The position numbers were made by a program, and so were the translations under genes. The notes under the pieces are model-generated. The model had not been told where the DNA came from, ran no database searches, and was given only the letters and a program-made list of their open reading frames with translations. From Adiantum capillus-veneris (lineage: Eukaryota; Streptophyta; Polypodiopsida; Polypodiales; Pteridaceae), in assembly GCA_014529385.2 (NCBI GenBank), contig CM043953.1, forward strand, positions 113,765,049-113,829,048: a stretch of DNA of 64,000 bases, given 5' to 3'. Below are positions 11,491 through 23,690 of this stretch, in pieces. The stretch's first letter is position 1, and each line of letters opens with the position of its first letter.

Positions 11491-12150
11491 GATGCCCTGC
11501 GTGCCCTTCTTCTTTCGCCCTGAAAATTCGAGATGCATGGCTCCTGAGTCAGCATCCCTCTTGGGCGAGTCAGCCTCCCCCCAACCTCCACCTCAGCCAC
11601 CCACTGCCCCGTCAGCCTGATGTCCGAGTTTACTTTTTAAAGTGTGACATGGACGCCTCATATCACTTCGCCGCCCGCGCCTCACTTCCCAGTTGCATAG
11701 CCACTGCTCACCCTTCATTGAAGACCCCGTGGTGCATAGTGCTGAGGGATTGATCGTGTTGATTTGAAACATTTCTTCTTGGTGCCGCTAATAATTGATG
11801 TTGATTGTATTGAAGTAGATCGCAAGATTTGAATTTTGAAACATTTCTTCTACCTTAATTGGTGCCGCTAATAATTGCTGTTGATTGTATTGAGTAGCTC
11901 GCAAGGGAAGCCAGCTGTTCTGGCACGGTCAACTCGACGCTCTCCTTCACCTTCTTCATTGAAATGCGGGCTAACGGGGGTTGGGCTTGCGCTTGCGCTT
12001 GATGACAGGGTACGCAGCATCAGGATCCCCATTGCTGTAGCTTCCCCTCATTCTTGGTCTTCTTAACTTGTACAGCTCGAAACAGTCTTGCGCCGCTCTT
12101 CATTGTAAAATAGTGTAGGACGAAAGAGAAGCAGAAGGAGAAGGAAAAAA
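11491..12150 (+). promoter_or_regulatory. Putative promoter and 5' leader of MMT
   Basis: This 660-base stretch lies directly upstream of the MMT start codon and has no coding resemblance. The last 30 bases are purine-rich (GAAAGAGAAGCAGAAGGAG) and run into AAAAAAATGG, a good plant start context. A 71-base unit (TTGAAACATTTCTTC ... TCGCAAG) is duplicated in tandem at 11764-11834 and 11835-11905. The second copy carries a small insertion. No convincing TATA box was identified, and the transcription start is not visible. Confidence 0.5.
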
Positions 12151-12382
12151 ATGGCTGAAAAGCTGAATGTGGAAATTTTTCTGGAAGAATGTAGAGAGTC
12201 TGGGGACAAAGCCTACAATGCCCTCAAAGGAGTCTTGGAGCTTTTGCAAAACCCTAGCACTCGGGTTGAAGCTCGTATTTTTCTCTCAACTTTACAGAAG
12301 ATTACTAACCACAGCAGCCCGTCCGAGAGTCTTGCTGTCTACCATTTCCGCATCCACCACCTTTCTCTCACAGGTTATGAAG
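12151..12382 (+). CDS. MMT: MMT exon 1 (start codon, residues 1-78)
   Basis: It begins with ATG in context AAAAAAATGG and encodes the family N-terminus: an [10 protein letters not shown] block, then ARIFLSTL and [10 protein letters not shown]. It ends in phase 1 after TATGAAG, with donor GTGATT at 12383. Splicing to 37112 completes the YEGF motif known from other plant MMTs. This decides the junction despite the 24.7-kb gap. Confidence 0.92.
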
Positions 12383-13698
12383 GTGATTCTAGAGCTCAGC
12401 TTCTTGTTTCCTGCTGCTGTTTTTAAGTGCTGAAAATCTGTTTCTCCTACTTCTCCTTCATTTTTGTCTGAATGCCATTATCCATTGCTAATGTAAGACA
12501 GCTAGTAGTCACATTTATGCATGCTGATCTGTAATCTCAGATCCTTGCATGTAACTTTAGAAAGCTTTGGGCTGGTGGCTTGCATCATATTGCATCTCAA
12601 GAATAACCTAGGGTTATGGAAGTGGTCTAAGAGAGATAAGACTAGTAGTGTGGAAAGATCGCACCAGGAGAGAACTTGCCTCTACAAAGATGTCAGAGAG
12701 ACTCGACAAATAACTTCATCCTAACTTAGTTTGAGCAATGCATGCACATATGTCGTTCAATGAAACATCAAGCATAAAAGAGCGTCTCTTATAATTATTT
12801 AGAATTGCTGCCTGGAATTCAGAAGCTTTATAGCTGGAAAAAGACAGTCAAAAAAATCAACTCACCACCTGACTAGCTTGTCTCGTGTCTTTTGCACGTT
12901 CAAGAATATAGCACCCTTGCTTTCTGGAATTATTGAATCCTTTTAAGCCTATCTTAAACCTGGAAAAGGACTCAATTACATGTCTACAATAAAAATATTG
13001 TTACTATCATACAAGTCTCATTTTTGGTTTTCAAGAAATTTTTGTTAGCTTACCCCTTTGTGTATTCAAAGAGATGTGATTGTATGTAGTGACTTTATGC
13101 TTGCGTTCAAAAGTGCAAGGTATTATACACTCTCATACAATTTTGCATTGAGATATGTGTCAATAATGTGGGTAACATCTTGTTAAATTGATCAAAGGAG
13201 GGCAGGTAGTGGACCTTATTGTTTAATTGAGGGAAGTCACAGGGAATGTTTTTCTTGGCTTGCTTGAACGTTGAAACACACTTCCACACATTGGGGTTGC
13301 CTAAAACGGACTGGAATGCCTAGGATTTTAAAGGGGACATGTGACGGCAACGTTGTGTTCCCGAAACGGCCGGCCGACGGGACAACGATTGCCAATGGTC
13401 AGTTCTATTACTCTTTCTGTTAAAGTTGCAATTTTTCAGATTACACTCATCTCTACTGGGGTTCCCTTGGTCCTCAATGGGGCTTTGGGGAGGCTCTTTG
13501 CAACTTCCAATGGTCAGTTCTATTACTCTTTTTGTTAAAGTTGCAACTTTTCAGATTACACTCATCTCACTGGGTTTCCTTGGTCCTCAAGCCTCATGGG
13601 GCCTTGGGGAGGCTATATGCAACTTCCACTTGAGCCTTGAGACTTGAAGCTCCAATGCACCATCTCTCTTGAGGCTTAGGCATTCTAAGTTCCAATTG

Positions 13699-13743
<45 letters not shown>

Positions 13744-16700
13744 CAAGCTCCACATCTCCCTCGTTCTCCCTCTAGCTCTACATCTCGCTCGAGGGTCCAT
13801 CTCCCTCAAGCCTCCCCTCTCAAGCTCTACATCTCTCGCAGCCTTTCTCCCTGTGAAGCATTCTTCCTGCCATCATCCATGGCCTCCTCTTCTCTGGCCC
13901 GTCAATGCTCATAGAGGCAAAAGAGGAGTTTATTTCTTAAAGAGACTTGAGATTTTGTTCCCATAGTCTTGGATTAGACTTTCCCATCTTGATAAACCTC
14001 CAAATTGGTTGAGCTTTGACTCTTTCAAGTTTCTCGTAAGGAGATCTAATCTTAACTGTTCATCTTATGATCACCAGTATCATGCCACTATTGTCGGGGA
14101 GTGGACGAGGTGGGAGGAGATGAACATTGAGCTTTTGTTTGTCGCAGGCGGTGCAAACTCATGGTCTTGCAAGCTTTGCCCATGCAATTGAAAAGGTAGC
14201 ACTGCCCAAGTGAGGGCACACCTCCTTCATGTCAAGGGCGATGAGGTGCTTTTTTTCTCAACAATGATTTTCTAGAGAAAGCGGCGCTCAAAGAAAAGGA
14301 TAGGAAAATGTTTGCGAAGACAGCGTGCTGCCTTGCATGCAATGCCATAGACCCTGCTGTTAGATTTACACCACTCTACTGCTTCACAGGTCTAGGGCGT
14401 GCATGTATGGCTAGTGTGCCTCCGGGCTGGCCGCCCTTTGCATATGCATATAGGTTGCATTGTCCGGCCGCCCACTTATGGGCCGGCTGCCTTCATTTGT
14501 CCAGGCGCCCTACTTAACACTTTTTTCTGCCGGGTTGTGGGGCATTCCTCTTGCATTGCTCGACCTCCCCTTGGGCACCTATATATGTGAGGCCAGGGGG
14601 GGTACCCACAAATACATACGATTGGCATTGTACTGGTCTCTTGTTCTAGTGAGCTATTTCATGGTCTTGAGACTAGGCGCATCATCATCAGCATAAGGTT
14701 CTTCTCCCAAGAGGACAATCAGCCAACAATCTCTGCAAGAGGGGGTGACACCATCACTTGGACAACGTTTCTCGCGACGGAATGCTCTGCCACCTGTGTT
14801 TTTGCAAGAACCCTGCAGATCTATTGTTTTCTCCACTAGCGCTAGGGTCTGGGACCCTTTTCTTTAAAGAAAAACCCCTCTTCCGTGTGTGTTTTTTGCT
14901 GCCCCTAGCATCTTTTGAGAGCTGAGTTTTTTGGACAGCAAGGCTGCGTTTTCAGCAGAGGAGGGGAGCGCTAGCCTTGGCCCATCTTGGATCGTGCCTT
15001 CCTATACCCGGTTGAGCATCCGTTGCTTTGCCTGCGACAATCCTCTTCATATCCACAGTTTTTAGCCAGCATCCACTGCTGTTTTTTCTGTTGTCAGCCC
15101 ACTAAGGGCTGCGACTTTGATTTCCCACCCTCCCCAGACCCTCTGCACCCCTCTGCACCGCTTTGGACTGTGCCAGGAGCGTACGAGCACGGTGAAAATC
15201 GCTGGACAGCAGCGTTCTCATCACCTTGCAGTTGCATTTTTGGGTGGACAACAGCCACATTGTTTGTGTTTTTCATAGAGGATGAAGTTACCTCATGCCA
15301 GGACACCATACGGTGGTGGTCCATGCGGTCTCTCAGTGTGACTGCTGCAGTACACGGTATCTTCGACATTGGCTTGATCATCTATGGGCGTATGATCCTT
15401 GGGAGATCCATCGTTTCAACCATCATTGGGCGGTTGCGCAGTCCAGATGGGGTGGTGACTTGTGGTTTGCTATGGACACACCTATTCACTCATCAAAGGA
15501 GTTCACACGAGATATGGCCATGCTCATGGCATATGGGATTCCGACATTTTCGGAGATGATACCACCATCTTTGGTGGACAGACACTTGCCACTTGACCTC
15601 GACACTCCAGATCACTTGCTTACACAGGAGCATCTACATGGACTTAGGGAGATGATCTTGGATCTCTTCCTGGACAGGTTTATTGCTTGGATCTACAGAC
15701 TAGAGTGGGATTTCAGTGCTTTGGACTCTCTTGGAGAGTTTACCCACGAGATGTGGGAGATCAGGCATCTCGTGACTACATCCGGAGTCACCCGGGGCTT
15801 GGCTTGGATGGTAGTGCAGTTGCTCTTCTACACCACTGATCATTTGGATTGCTACCTTTAGAGTTGCCTACACTCACCCTCGGTAACCTTACAGCAGACT
15901 TATCCCCCGAACTGGTCAGTAGGCCACTCCCAGCTCATTCACATTGAGAGCCACACCGAGATGCGGTTTGATGGCGTTGTTTGCGTGAATTTTGTTCTGG
16001 TTGACACCGGAGGATTGGAGGCCGGAGATATAGCAAGACAACACAGATTGCTCAGTCTGGCTTCCCTACTTCTTCAGGATGATAATGATGGAGACAACTT
16101 GGTCTGACCACACCTCTTCTCAGGGGCCCTTCATAGCGCAAACTGTTGAGTCTAGCTTTCCCCTCATCTTGGATTACCCTACCTACTGATAGGACACCAT
16201 CCGGTGGTGGTCTGTGCGGTCTCCCGGTGATTGCTGCAGCTTACGGTAGCTTCTACAATGTAGATTGTTTAGTCTGGCTTTCCTTGTCTCGGAGGATGTT
16301 TACTACGCAGATTGCTACATCTGGCTGTCCTGGATTTTTTCACAGCTTAGCCACCTGGCCACACTGGGTTACAGGTTCATGCATTGACAGGCTTCCGGTC
16401 ATTCTCATGACGGTTTGTGGGCTTTCCTATTTTCTCCAGACGATTTGACTACAGACACCACATATCCTAGTGGGCAGAACACTTGCAGGTCTATTGGCAC
16501 TTCTCTTACGACAAGGAGTTGTTTTCACACTCAGTTTGGGGCCTTCACGTAGTAGATCACCCTGTATCGGCCGAGTACAAGAATTTACTACACTATTCTT
16601 TTCACACTCAGTTTGGGGCCTTCACGTAGTAGATCACCCTGTATCGGCCGAGTACAAGAATTTACTACACTATTCTTTTCACACTCAGTTCGGGGCCTTC

Positions 16701-18507
16701 ACGTAGTAGATCACCCTGTATCGGCGGAGTACAACAATTTACTACACTACTTGTGACGGCATTTTACCATGAAGATCTCTCGGAGGTTCGGACACCCGAG
16801 ACTTCTGCTACACTCATGGAGTCTCCTTCAGTGACACCTTCATCATTTTCCTCACATCTTCGGCTTCATGCAGTTTGTTTAGCATCAGATGTTGAGAGGG
16901 GTGTTAGATTTACACCACTCTGTTGCTTCATAGGTCTAGGGTATGCATGTACGGCTAGTGTGCCTCCGGGCTGGCCACCCTTTGCATATGCATATAGGTT
17001 GCATTGTCTGGCCGCCTTCATTTGTCCAGGCGCTCTACTTACACTTTTTTCTGTTGGGTCGTGGGGCATTCCTCTTGCACTGCTCGACCTCCCCTTAGGC
17101 ACTTATATATGTGAGGCCAGGGGAGGTACCCACACAGATACATACGATTGGCATTGTAGTGGTCTCTTGTCCTGGTAGTCATGGGGTTGATCGCCCCCTC
17201 TTCCCTACACCAGCGTTTTTGTGGTCTACTCTATGTGTGTGTGTGTGTGTGTCTCACGCTTCCGCTCATGCGCTCACACCTGCCACCATGGTATTTCCCT
17301 CTTCCACTAGCTCTCAAGCAGCTGGCAGCTTTAACATTTGCTCCACATTCTTCCAATGAAAAAGTTCATCCGATTGTGCTCGGTGTCGTAAAGTGCCACT
17401 TGGGATGAGGAGGTGGATGTTGATAGAGTTTCATCTTTTGTTTGGTGGTGGCTCAAGTATCTTTCAAGAGCAGTTTTAGGAGAGTTGTTTTGTGGCTATG
17501 CCCGGTCGTACTTGAGATAGATGTATGTTTTTTGACGGTATGAGCCATGTGTCTTGGCCACCCGGTCGGCTGGCATGAGGTAGGATCCCCTGTTGCTAGG
17601 GTTTCTTGGGTTATTCTCAATATTTGCAGTTTCCTTGTGTTTTGTCCAATCGAGGACCAAATTTGGTCCCTTGGGCCAGTTTTTTTATCATTTGAGATGA
17701 TGTGGTATCTCATTAGGGTGCGTGTCATGTGGAAAAGCTAACTCTTATTTCTAGGGTTTAGGACAGCCTAGGAAGTGTTCTGGCACCCTTGTGAGCCTAT
17801 GCGTAGGACGTGCATGTCGAGGCACTTTATATTAGTTGCATACCCTCTGATTGCACATGAGCATAGCCAGTGTTTGCGACGTGTAGGCATTGGGGAGTGT
17901 TCCTATATAGTTGCATTAGTATAGAGCCTAGGTACATGTGAAGCACCTCTTATAAGTGAGTTTATTAACTCAGTAAGTGACATTTTTAGAAAATTTAGGA
18001 TTTTTATTGGCATTGCCTTACCCAGCTTTAATCCCATATCTAAGTGACCCCTAGGGGTCACTTCTCGAGCATAAGTCAGTACCCTCGGTATTAGCTAGAT
18101 TAACCAACATCCCATCAGCACCAACATTTTCAGATTTCAGCCATAACCTCGCCGTAGTGTTGTAGATCCAACCACTAGTACCAACGTTTTTAGTTTTCAC
18201 CCCAAGGTAGCGAATCAACCAGCGTTTTCAGATTCAGCCCTCGGATCAGCCAGCGTTTTTCAGTTTCAGCTCATCAGTGACATCGGTGACAATAGATCAG
18301 TCGATAGCCTCGTCATCAGTTACAGATCCCAACAGCTACCCTAGCGTTTTGCAGTTTCAGCCCTTCATAGCAAGATCCTCTCAACATCTCAGCATCTAGG
18401 ACCATTGTATCAGCATTTGTTCAATCTAAAGCGAATACCTCTCTATCACCTCTCTAGTGATAGAGAGGGGGGCTCTTGGAGGGGAGTTTGGGACCCCGTC
18501 TGGTGCT

Positions 18508-18544
<37 letters not shown>

Positions 18545-21500
18545 GCTCACAGAACCTTCACTCATAGTATCATTCTCTCTTCTCTCTAGTCTTTGCACAT
18601 CTCTCATAAAGTAAAAGGAACCTTGAGTACGCATTGAGCACTCATCCTGAGTATTCACCACCAATCACTTTTGTTGCACCTTACATTGGTATCAGAGCTC
18701 GTAGTGTTCGGTATCACCACTCAAGAAAAGACCCTAAAGAACCTCTCTCAGATTTATTTTGTCAAAGAATCTTCATGTTCGTTTCGCAGACCTATTACCT
18801 ACTCCCACTCTTAGTCCATTGCACATCGGGCGTGCTCCCGTCTTCATCGCTCTGACTTAAGGGCTATGAAGGCATAAAAGTACCATTTTTTTTTTTTGGG
18901 CTTGTTTGAGATTGCACGTATTCCAAGCTCACTTGGGCGTGTCAATCTCTAATTTGGAAGAGCGACAGGTAACCCAGAAAAGAAGGGCTTGTCCAGCCTC
19001 CCGTCGTGCCTCTTTCCATTCATTGAGAGCGGACCTTGCACATTGCGGCAGGCCAATCGATGTGGCCCCCCCTCTCTATTGCTATAGAGGTATTCGCTTT
19101 AGATTGCACAAATGGTGATACAACGGTCCTAGATGTTGAGATGCTGACAGGATCTTGTTGTAGATGCTTGGATCTGCAAGGCTAAGAGCTGGAAATGCAA
19201 ATCGCTAGGGTAACTGTTGGGATTTGCAACTAGTGACGAGGCTATGGGCTGATCTATTGTTGCCAATGTCGGTGATGGGCTGAAACTGAAAAACAATGGC
19301 TGACGCGAGGGCTGAATGTGAAAACGCTGGCTGAATTGATACCTTGGGGTGAAAATGGTATTGATGGTTGGATCTGTGACACTACGGCGAGGTTATGGCT
19401 GAAATCTGAAAATTCTGGTGTTGATGGGATACTGGTTGATCTCGTGCAAAAACGCTAGAGGTGCTAAGGTACTGCGGATACTTGGGCTAGTACCGAGGGT
19501 ATTGACCTATGCTTGAGAAGTGAATCCTAGGGTCGCTCATATATGGGAGTAAAGCTGGGTCGGACAATGCCAATAAAAATCCCACAATTTCTAAAAATGT
19601 GACTTACTAAGGAGTCAATAAACTCACTTACAAGGGGTGCTTCACATGCAGATAAATAGCTAGGCTCAATAGTAATGCAATTGTATGGGAACACTCCCTA
19701 GTGCCTACATGTAGCAGACACTAGCTATGCTCATGTGCAATCAGAGGGTATGCAGCTAAGCTAAAGTGCCTCGACATGCACGTCCTCACAAGGGTGCCAA
19801 ATTACTTCCTAGGTTGTCCTAAACCCTAGAAATAGGAAGTAGCTTGTCCACATGCACCTATGGTTATATGCATGTGACATCCCTCCCTTTTCAAGGTGAG
19901 GTATTGGTACCGAGCTGCAGGGCTATCGTGTAGTCCGCCAACAACTCTGAGGAATCTGCAAAGAAATCTTCATTGCCCCACTTTGCTGCGTGGGTGCCGC
20001 GATACTTGAACTTCAAAAGGATTGCAATGCTTGCTTCTATGGGCCGCGCTGAAAGCGATGTAGAATAATCTGCTTTGGCTCCATGTCTTCAACTTTGTCT
20101 ATGATCTCGGGTTCATCCTCTTCAAGAATCTCCTCTGGGGGATCTCCTTGAAACAACTTCAACCGCAACTTCATAGACACATCTTTTACTTTTCGGATGA
20201 CCGAAAAAGGACTATGCTTCCTAAAAGACTATGGATAAAATGCAGATACAAAATGTGAGAGTGTCAAACCTTTCAACGAGTACATGCCAAAAATGTGATC
20301 TAAACTTGGATTTTATACCTAAAACTATCGACTCTGGCAAACCCCAAAGGGAATACCAATGCTTGATGGACAATTGGGCTAATGCTTTTATTGTGACTAT
20401 GTCTTGCCAAGGAATGAGCATGCAAAATTTATTGACATGACCTACAATGATGAAACATTGTGTATTCATCTACCTTTCCTAAAGTGATCTTCATGCTGTT
20501 GTGCTCATCTGTGAGTGAATCATCTGCACCGTGCAATATGGCTTAACTATGAGAAGGTAGCACACAAAGATGGTGACAAAAATACCAGAGATCGTCATGA
20601 ATGAGACTCGTAAAATACATACTGACTTTTCATGCGAACAAAAGATACTTCCTGAATGGGTATTGTGGACCTTGACTAAAGTGTAACAAACTTGGACACT
20701 GTCAAGATTCTACCGCGACACGGCAGAGATTCACTTCAAAACAGTTCACAATTTACACTTGATTCGACACGGCCCGGCGTAGTTCCGTGCCTACAGATAT
20801 TGGCCCCAGAGATTGGCGCGCCTTTCGATATTTCTTTTTGTATTAATCTGTGTCCAAAGCACAAGAGAGTGGGAGGGTGCTCACTCTTAGACTCTACGTC
20901 CAGATGGTCAGAGAAGTGAGGCCTTGCCCACTTATTTATTGGTTACAAGGGATGCCCAAAAGCAGAGTCCCAAAAGCATTCACTTTTAAAAGCTTCTTAA
21001 AATAAAGCAATTGTGTAAGGTGCAGTGGAAGTGAATGCAGAACTTTTCTCAAGACGAGTGCTCCGAACTGTGCTCAAGGGTTCCTTTTACTTACGGAAGG
21101 GAGAGCCTTCCGTTCCTTTAGTGAGAGAGTGCAATGGACACAAACAAAGTGGTGAACACTGTGAATGAAGGTGCATGAGACTGAGAGATAGAGAGAGAAG
21201 AATACGACACCAGAATGTTGTCAAACCCTCCTCCGAAGGCCCCACTCTCTATGGCGAGAGCAGTCTACTATTGATTGCACGAATCTCTACAATGCTTTGG
21301 ACTTGCCGATGATGTCCATGACGACGATGAGACGGGCTGAAATCTGAAAATGCCAAGGGCTGAAATCTGCAAATCTTTATCTGCTGAATTCTGACTCTAT
21401 GTCGATGACGATGTCGACGACGACGATGCGACGACGACGCGCTGAAAACGCAGATGCTGAAATCTGTGTTTTCTGGGCTGAATCTGCAAACGTTGGTTGA

Positions 21501-23647
21501 TCTGACTGTGCGGCGAGGATCTGTTGCGTGAAGGTGAGATTTGCAAGGTTTGGGGGTGCTATTGCGGAGTTTGAATGCTGAAAACTGAAAACGCTGAGTC
21601 TACTGTGATTTTGTCGCGAAGATCTGCGAAAATGCTAGGTCTCTTGCAGAAGCAAAAACGCTAGGCTGATTTGGGATCCTGCTGCAAAAACGCTAAGTCT
21701 GTTGCTGTGCAATCTGCTAATGCTAGGGCTGATCTGTCTTCTGCTGGTTTTGCTACCGCCGGTTTGGATCTGCAAAAGCAAAACGCTGGCTGATCTGCTT
21801 GTTTTGCAAAACGCTGGCTGATCTTTGGTCCTTGGCTGAAAACGCTAGGTTTACCGCCGGTGGGGGGTCTTGTTGAGAAGGTGCTTGTTGAACAAGTTGT
21901 TCCTGCTGCCTCTTCTGCCAGAAAGTGCTAGTGCTAGGTTTCTCTATATACAAACTTAGTAAATTTTTCCTACCTAGTTTCCAACAAAAGTCACTTAAAA
22001 ATAATAAGTGAAAAATGTCAAAAATAGGGAAAATAGGTCTATGCATTGTAAAATGCTCCTGATGGGTTCTTACTGAAACCTGATGATCATGCTGTGTGCA
22101 ACCAGAGGATATGCATCTATCTAAGTGTCTGGACATGCACGATCTGCGAATAGACTCACAAAAGTGCCAGATCACTTCTTAATCTAATTGAATTGAACCC
22201 ATATCATGAAGTAGCTTGTCCACGTACACATAGGGTTAGATGTGTCACGTGACATCCCCTCCTTTTCAAAGTGAGGTACTGGTACCGAACTGTATGGCGT
22301 CGAGGAAAATCGCCAATAGCATCCGGAATCCTAGAAAGGACTCTTTGCCGGCCCACTCTAATCTGTGGGTCATGCGATACTTGAACTTCATAAAAGTCTG
22401 CAACGCTTGCTTCTTTGGGCCGTACCAAAAGGGACAAAAAGTCATTTGTGGCTCCTTCAATGCTTCAACTTCGTCTATAGTCATGTGTCTACCTTCTTCA
22501 AGAATCTGCGAGGGTGAAATTCCTGAAACCACTTCCAACACAAAAACATGAACATGCCCATTCTGTGTAAAGTGAGTGGAATTCTCGTCTTCCTTAAAGA
22601 CTGTTCATGCAGTGTAGATGAACAAAGAGACGGAGTGCCAAACTGTTCATCATTCACACACAAACAATGAGATCGAATCTTGTCTTTTTGATCTAAATCA
22701 ATCAACTGTGGCAAAACCCAATGGAAATGCCTATGCTTGATGTTCAATTCTTCTTGTGCTCTTTCGGATATTGGGTCATGCCAAGGAAGAGACATGGAAT
22801 GTGAATTCCTTGAATGCAAACATTTCGTCTTTCCATGAGTAATTCGTATACATCCGTGCTCATTCATGAGTGAATCGTGCTCAACGTACAATATGTCATG
22901 CCTATGAAAAGGGATCACACAAGGACGGTGACTATAATACAGGAAAGCATCACGAATGAAACACTCGAACAATGCGTGCTGACTAATCACTCGTACACAT
23001 AATACTTCCTGTGGAGGTTCTTGATACCTAGGCTTGAGGGCCAAGATTGGTTCTTCCTGAGCGTGTTCTTTCTGTCACGTGACAAACTGAGCCAAAAGTT
23101 GCCAATTCAGCTAAGGGCAAAAGCAGGAATTTCTGTACACTCTGCCACGTCAGCAAATCAGTGCAAAAAGCGGGATTTCCGTACGAATGCCACGTCAGTT
23201 TGTCAGCGGGTTTTGCGTCGAGAATTCGGGGACTGTCGTAGAGCTGCCACGTGTCATTGGTGCCAGTCTGGGTGTGTGTCCAGGTTTATTGTCCCACTCT
23301 GTGAGTGTGTCTAGGGCCATGCCACGTCACCCATTTGTGACATACTCCCCTCTTGAAAGCATTGTAATCGCCCTCGATTACGCCTGCAAAACAGACAGAG
23401 GCCATAAACTGTCTTAGCAAACACTGACTCATCATGTCCATCATCGTCTTGACCAAAGCCTCCATAGGATTTGGTGCAACCCTTGGCGTAGATGTAAGGT
23501 GCAGCGGAAGAATCTTTAACTTTGCTCAAGATGAGTGCTCCGAACTGTGCTGAAAAGTTCCTTTTACTTACGGAAGGGAGAGCCTTTCGTTCCTTTAGTT
23601 AGAGAGTGAAAATGATCACAAACAAAGTGAGTAACATTGAATGAAGG

Positions 23648-23690
<43 letters not shown>

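Larger units (their letters stand above)
14358..17178 (+). mobile_element. Non-autonomous LTR retroelement with no recognised gag or pol
   Basis: Direct LTR-like repeats (14358-about 14655 and 16902-about 17178) bound 2.2 kb. A purine tract GAGAGGGG precedes the second LTR. The interior has two overlapping open frames (14987-15559 and 15295-15861, about 190 codons each) with no RT, integrase, protease or gag motif. An internal duplication is visible: the block at about 15,299 (GGACACCATACGGTGGTGGT) recurs in altered form at about 16,191. A triple 77-bp repeat lies just before the 3' end. It most resembles the TRIM/LARD class of parasitic LTR elements. No primer-binding site or target duplication could be fixed by eye. 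Confidence 0.75.

Noticed and set aside
12151..12426. The 91-codon frame as a separate small gene
   Set aside because: The last 13 codons run into intron 1. The first 78 residues match the MMT N-terminus and splice in phase to 37112.
14987..15861. Two overlapping frames of about 190 codons as host genes
   Set aside because: They lie inside an LTR-bounded element and overlap each other in different frames; no family recognised. Reported only as part of that element.
22481..23044. 187-codon minus-strand frame as a novel protein
   Set aside because: It aligns with the decayed integrase region of the sister gypsy copy at 19880-20690.
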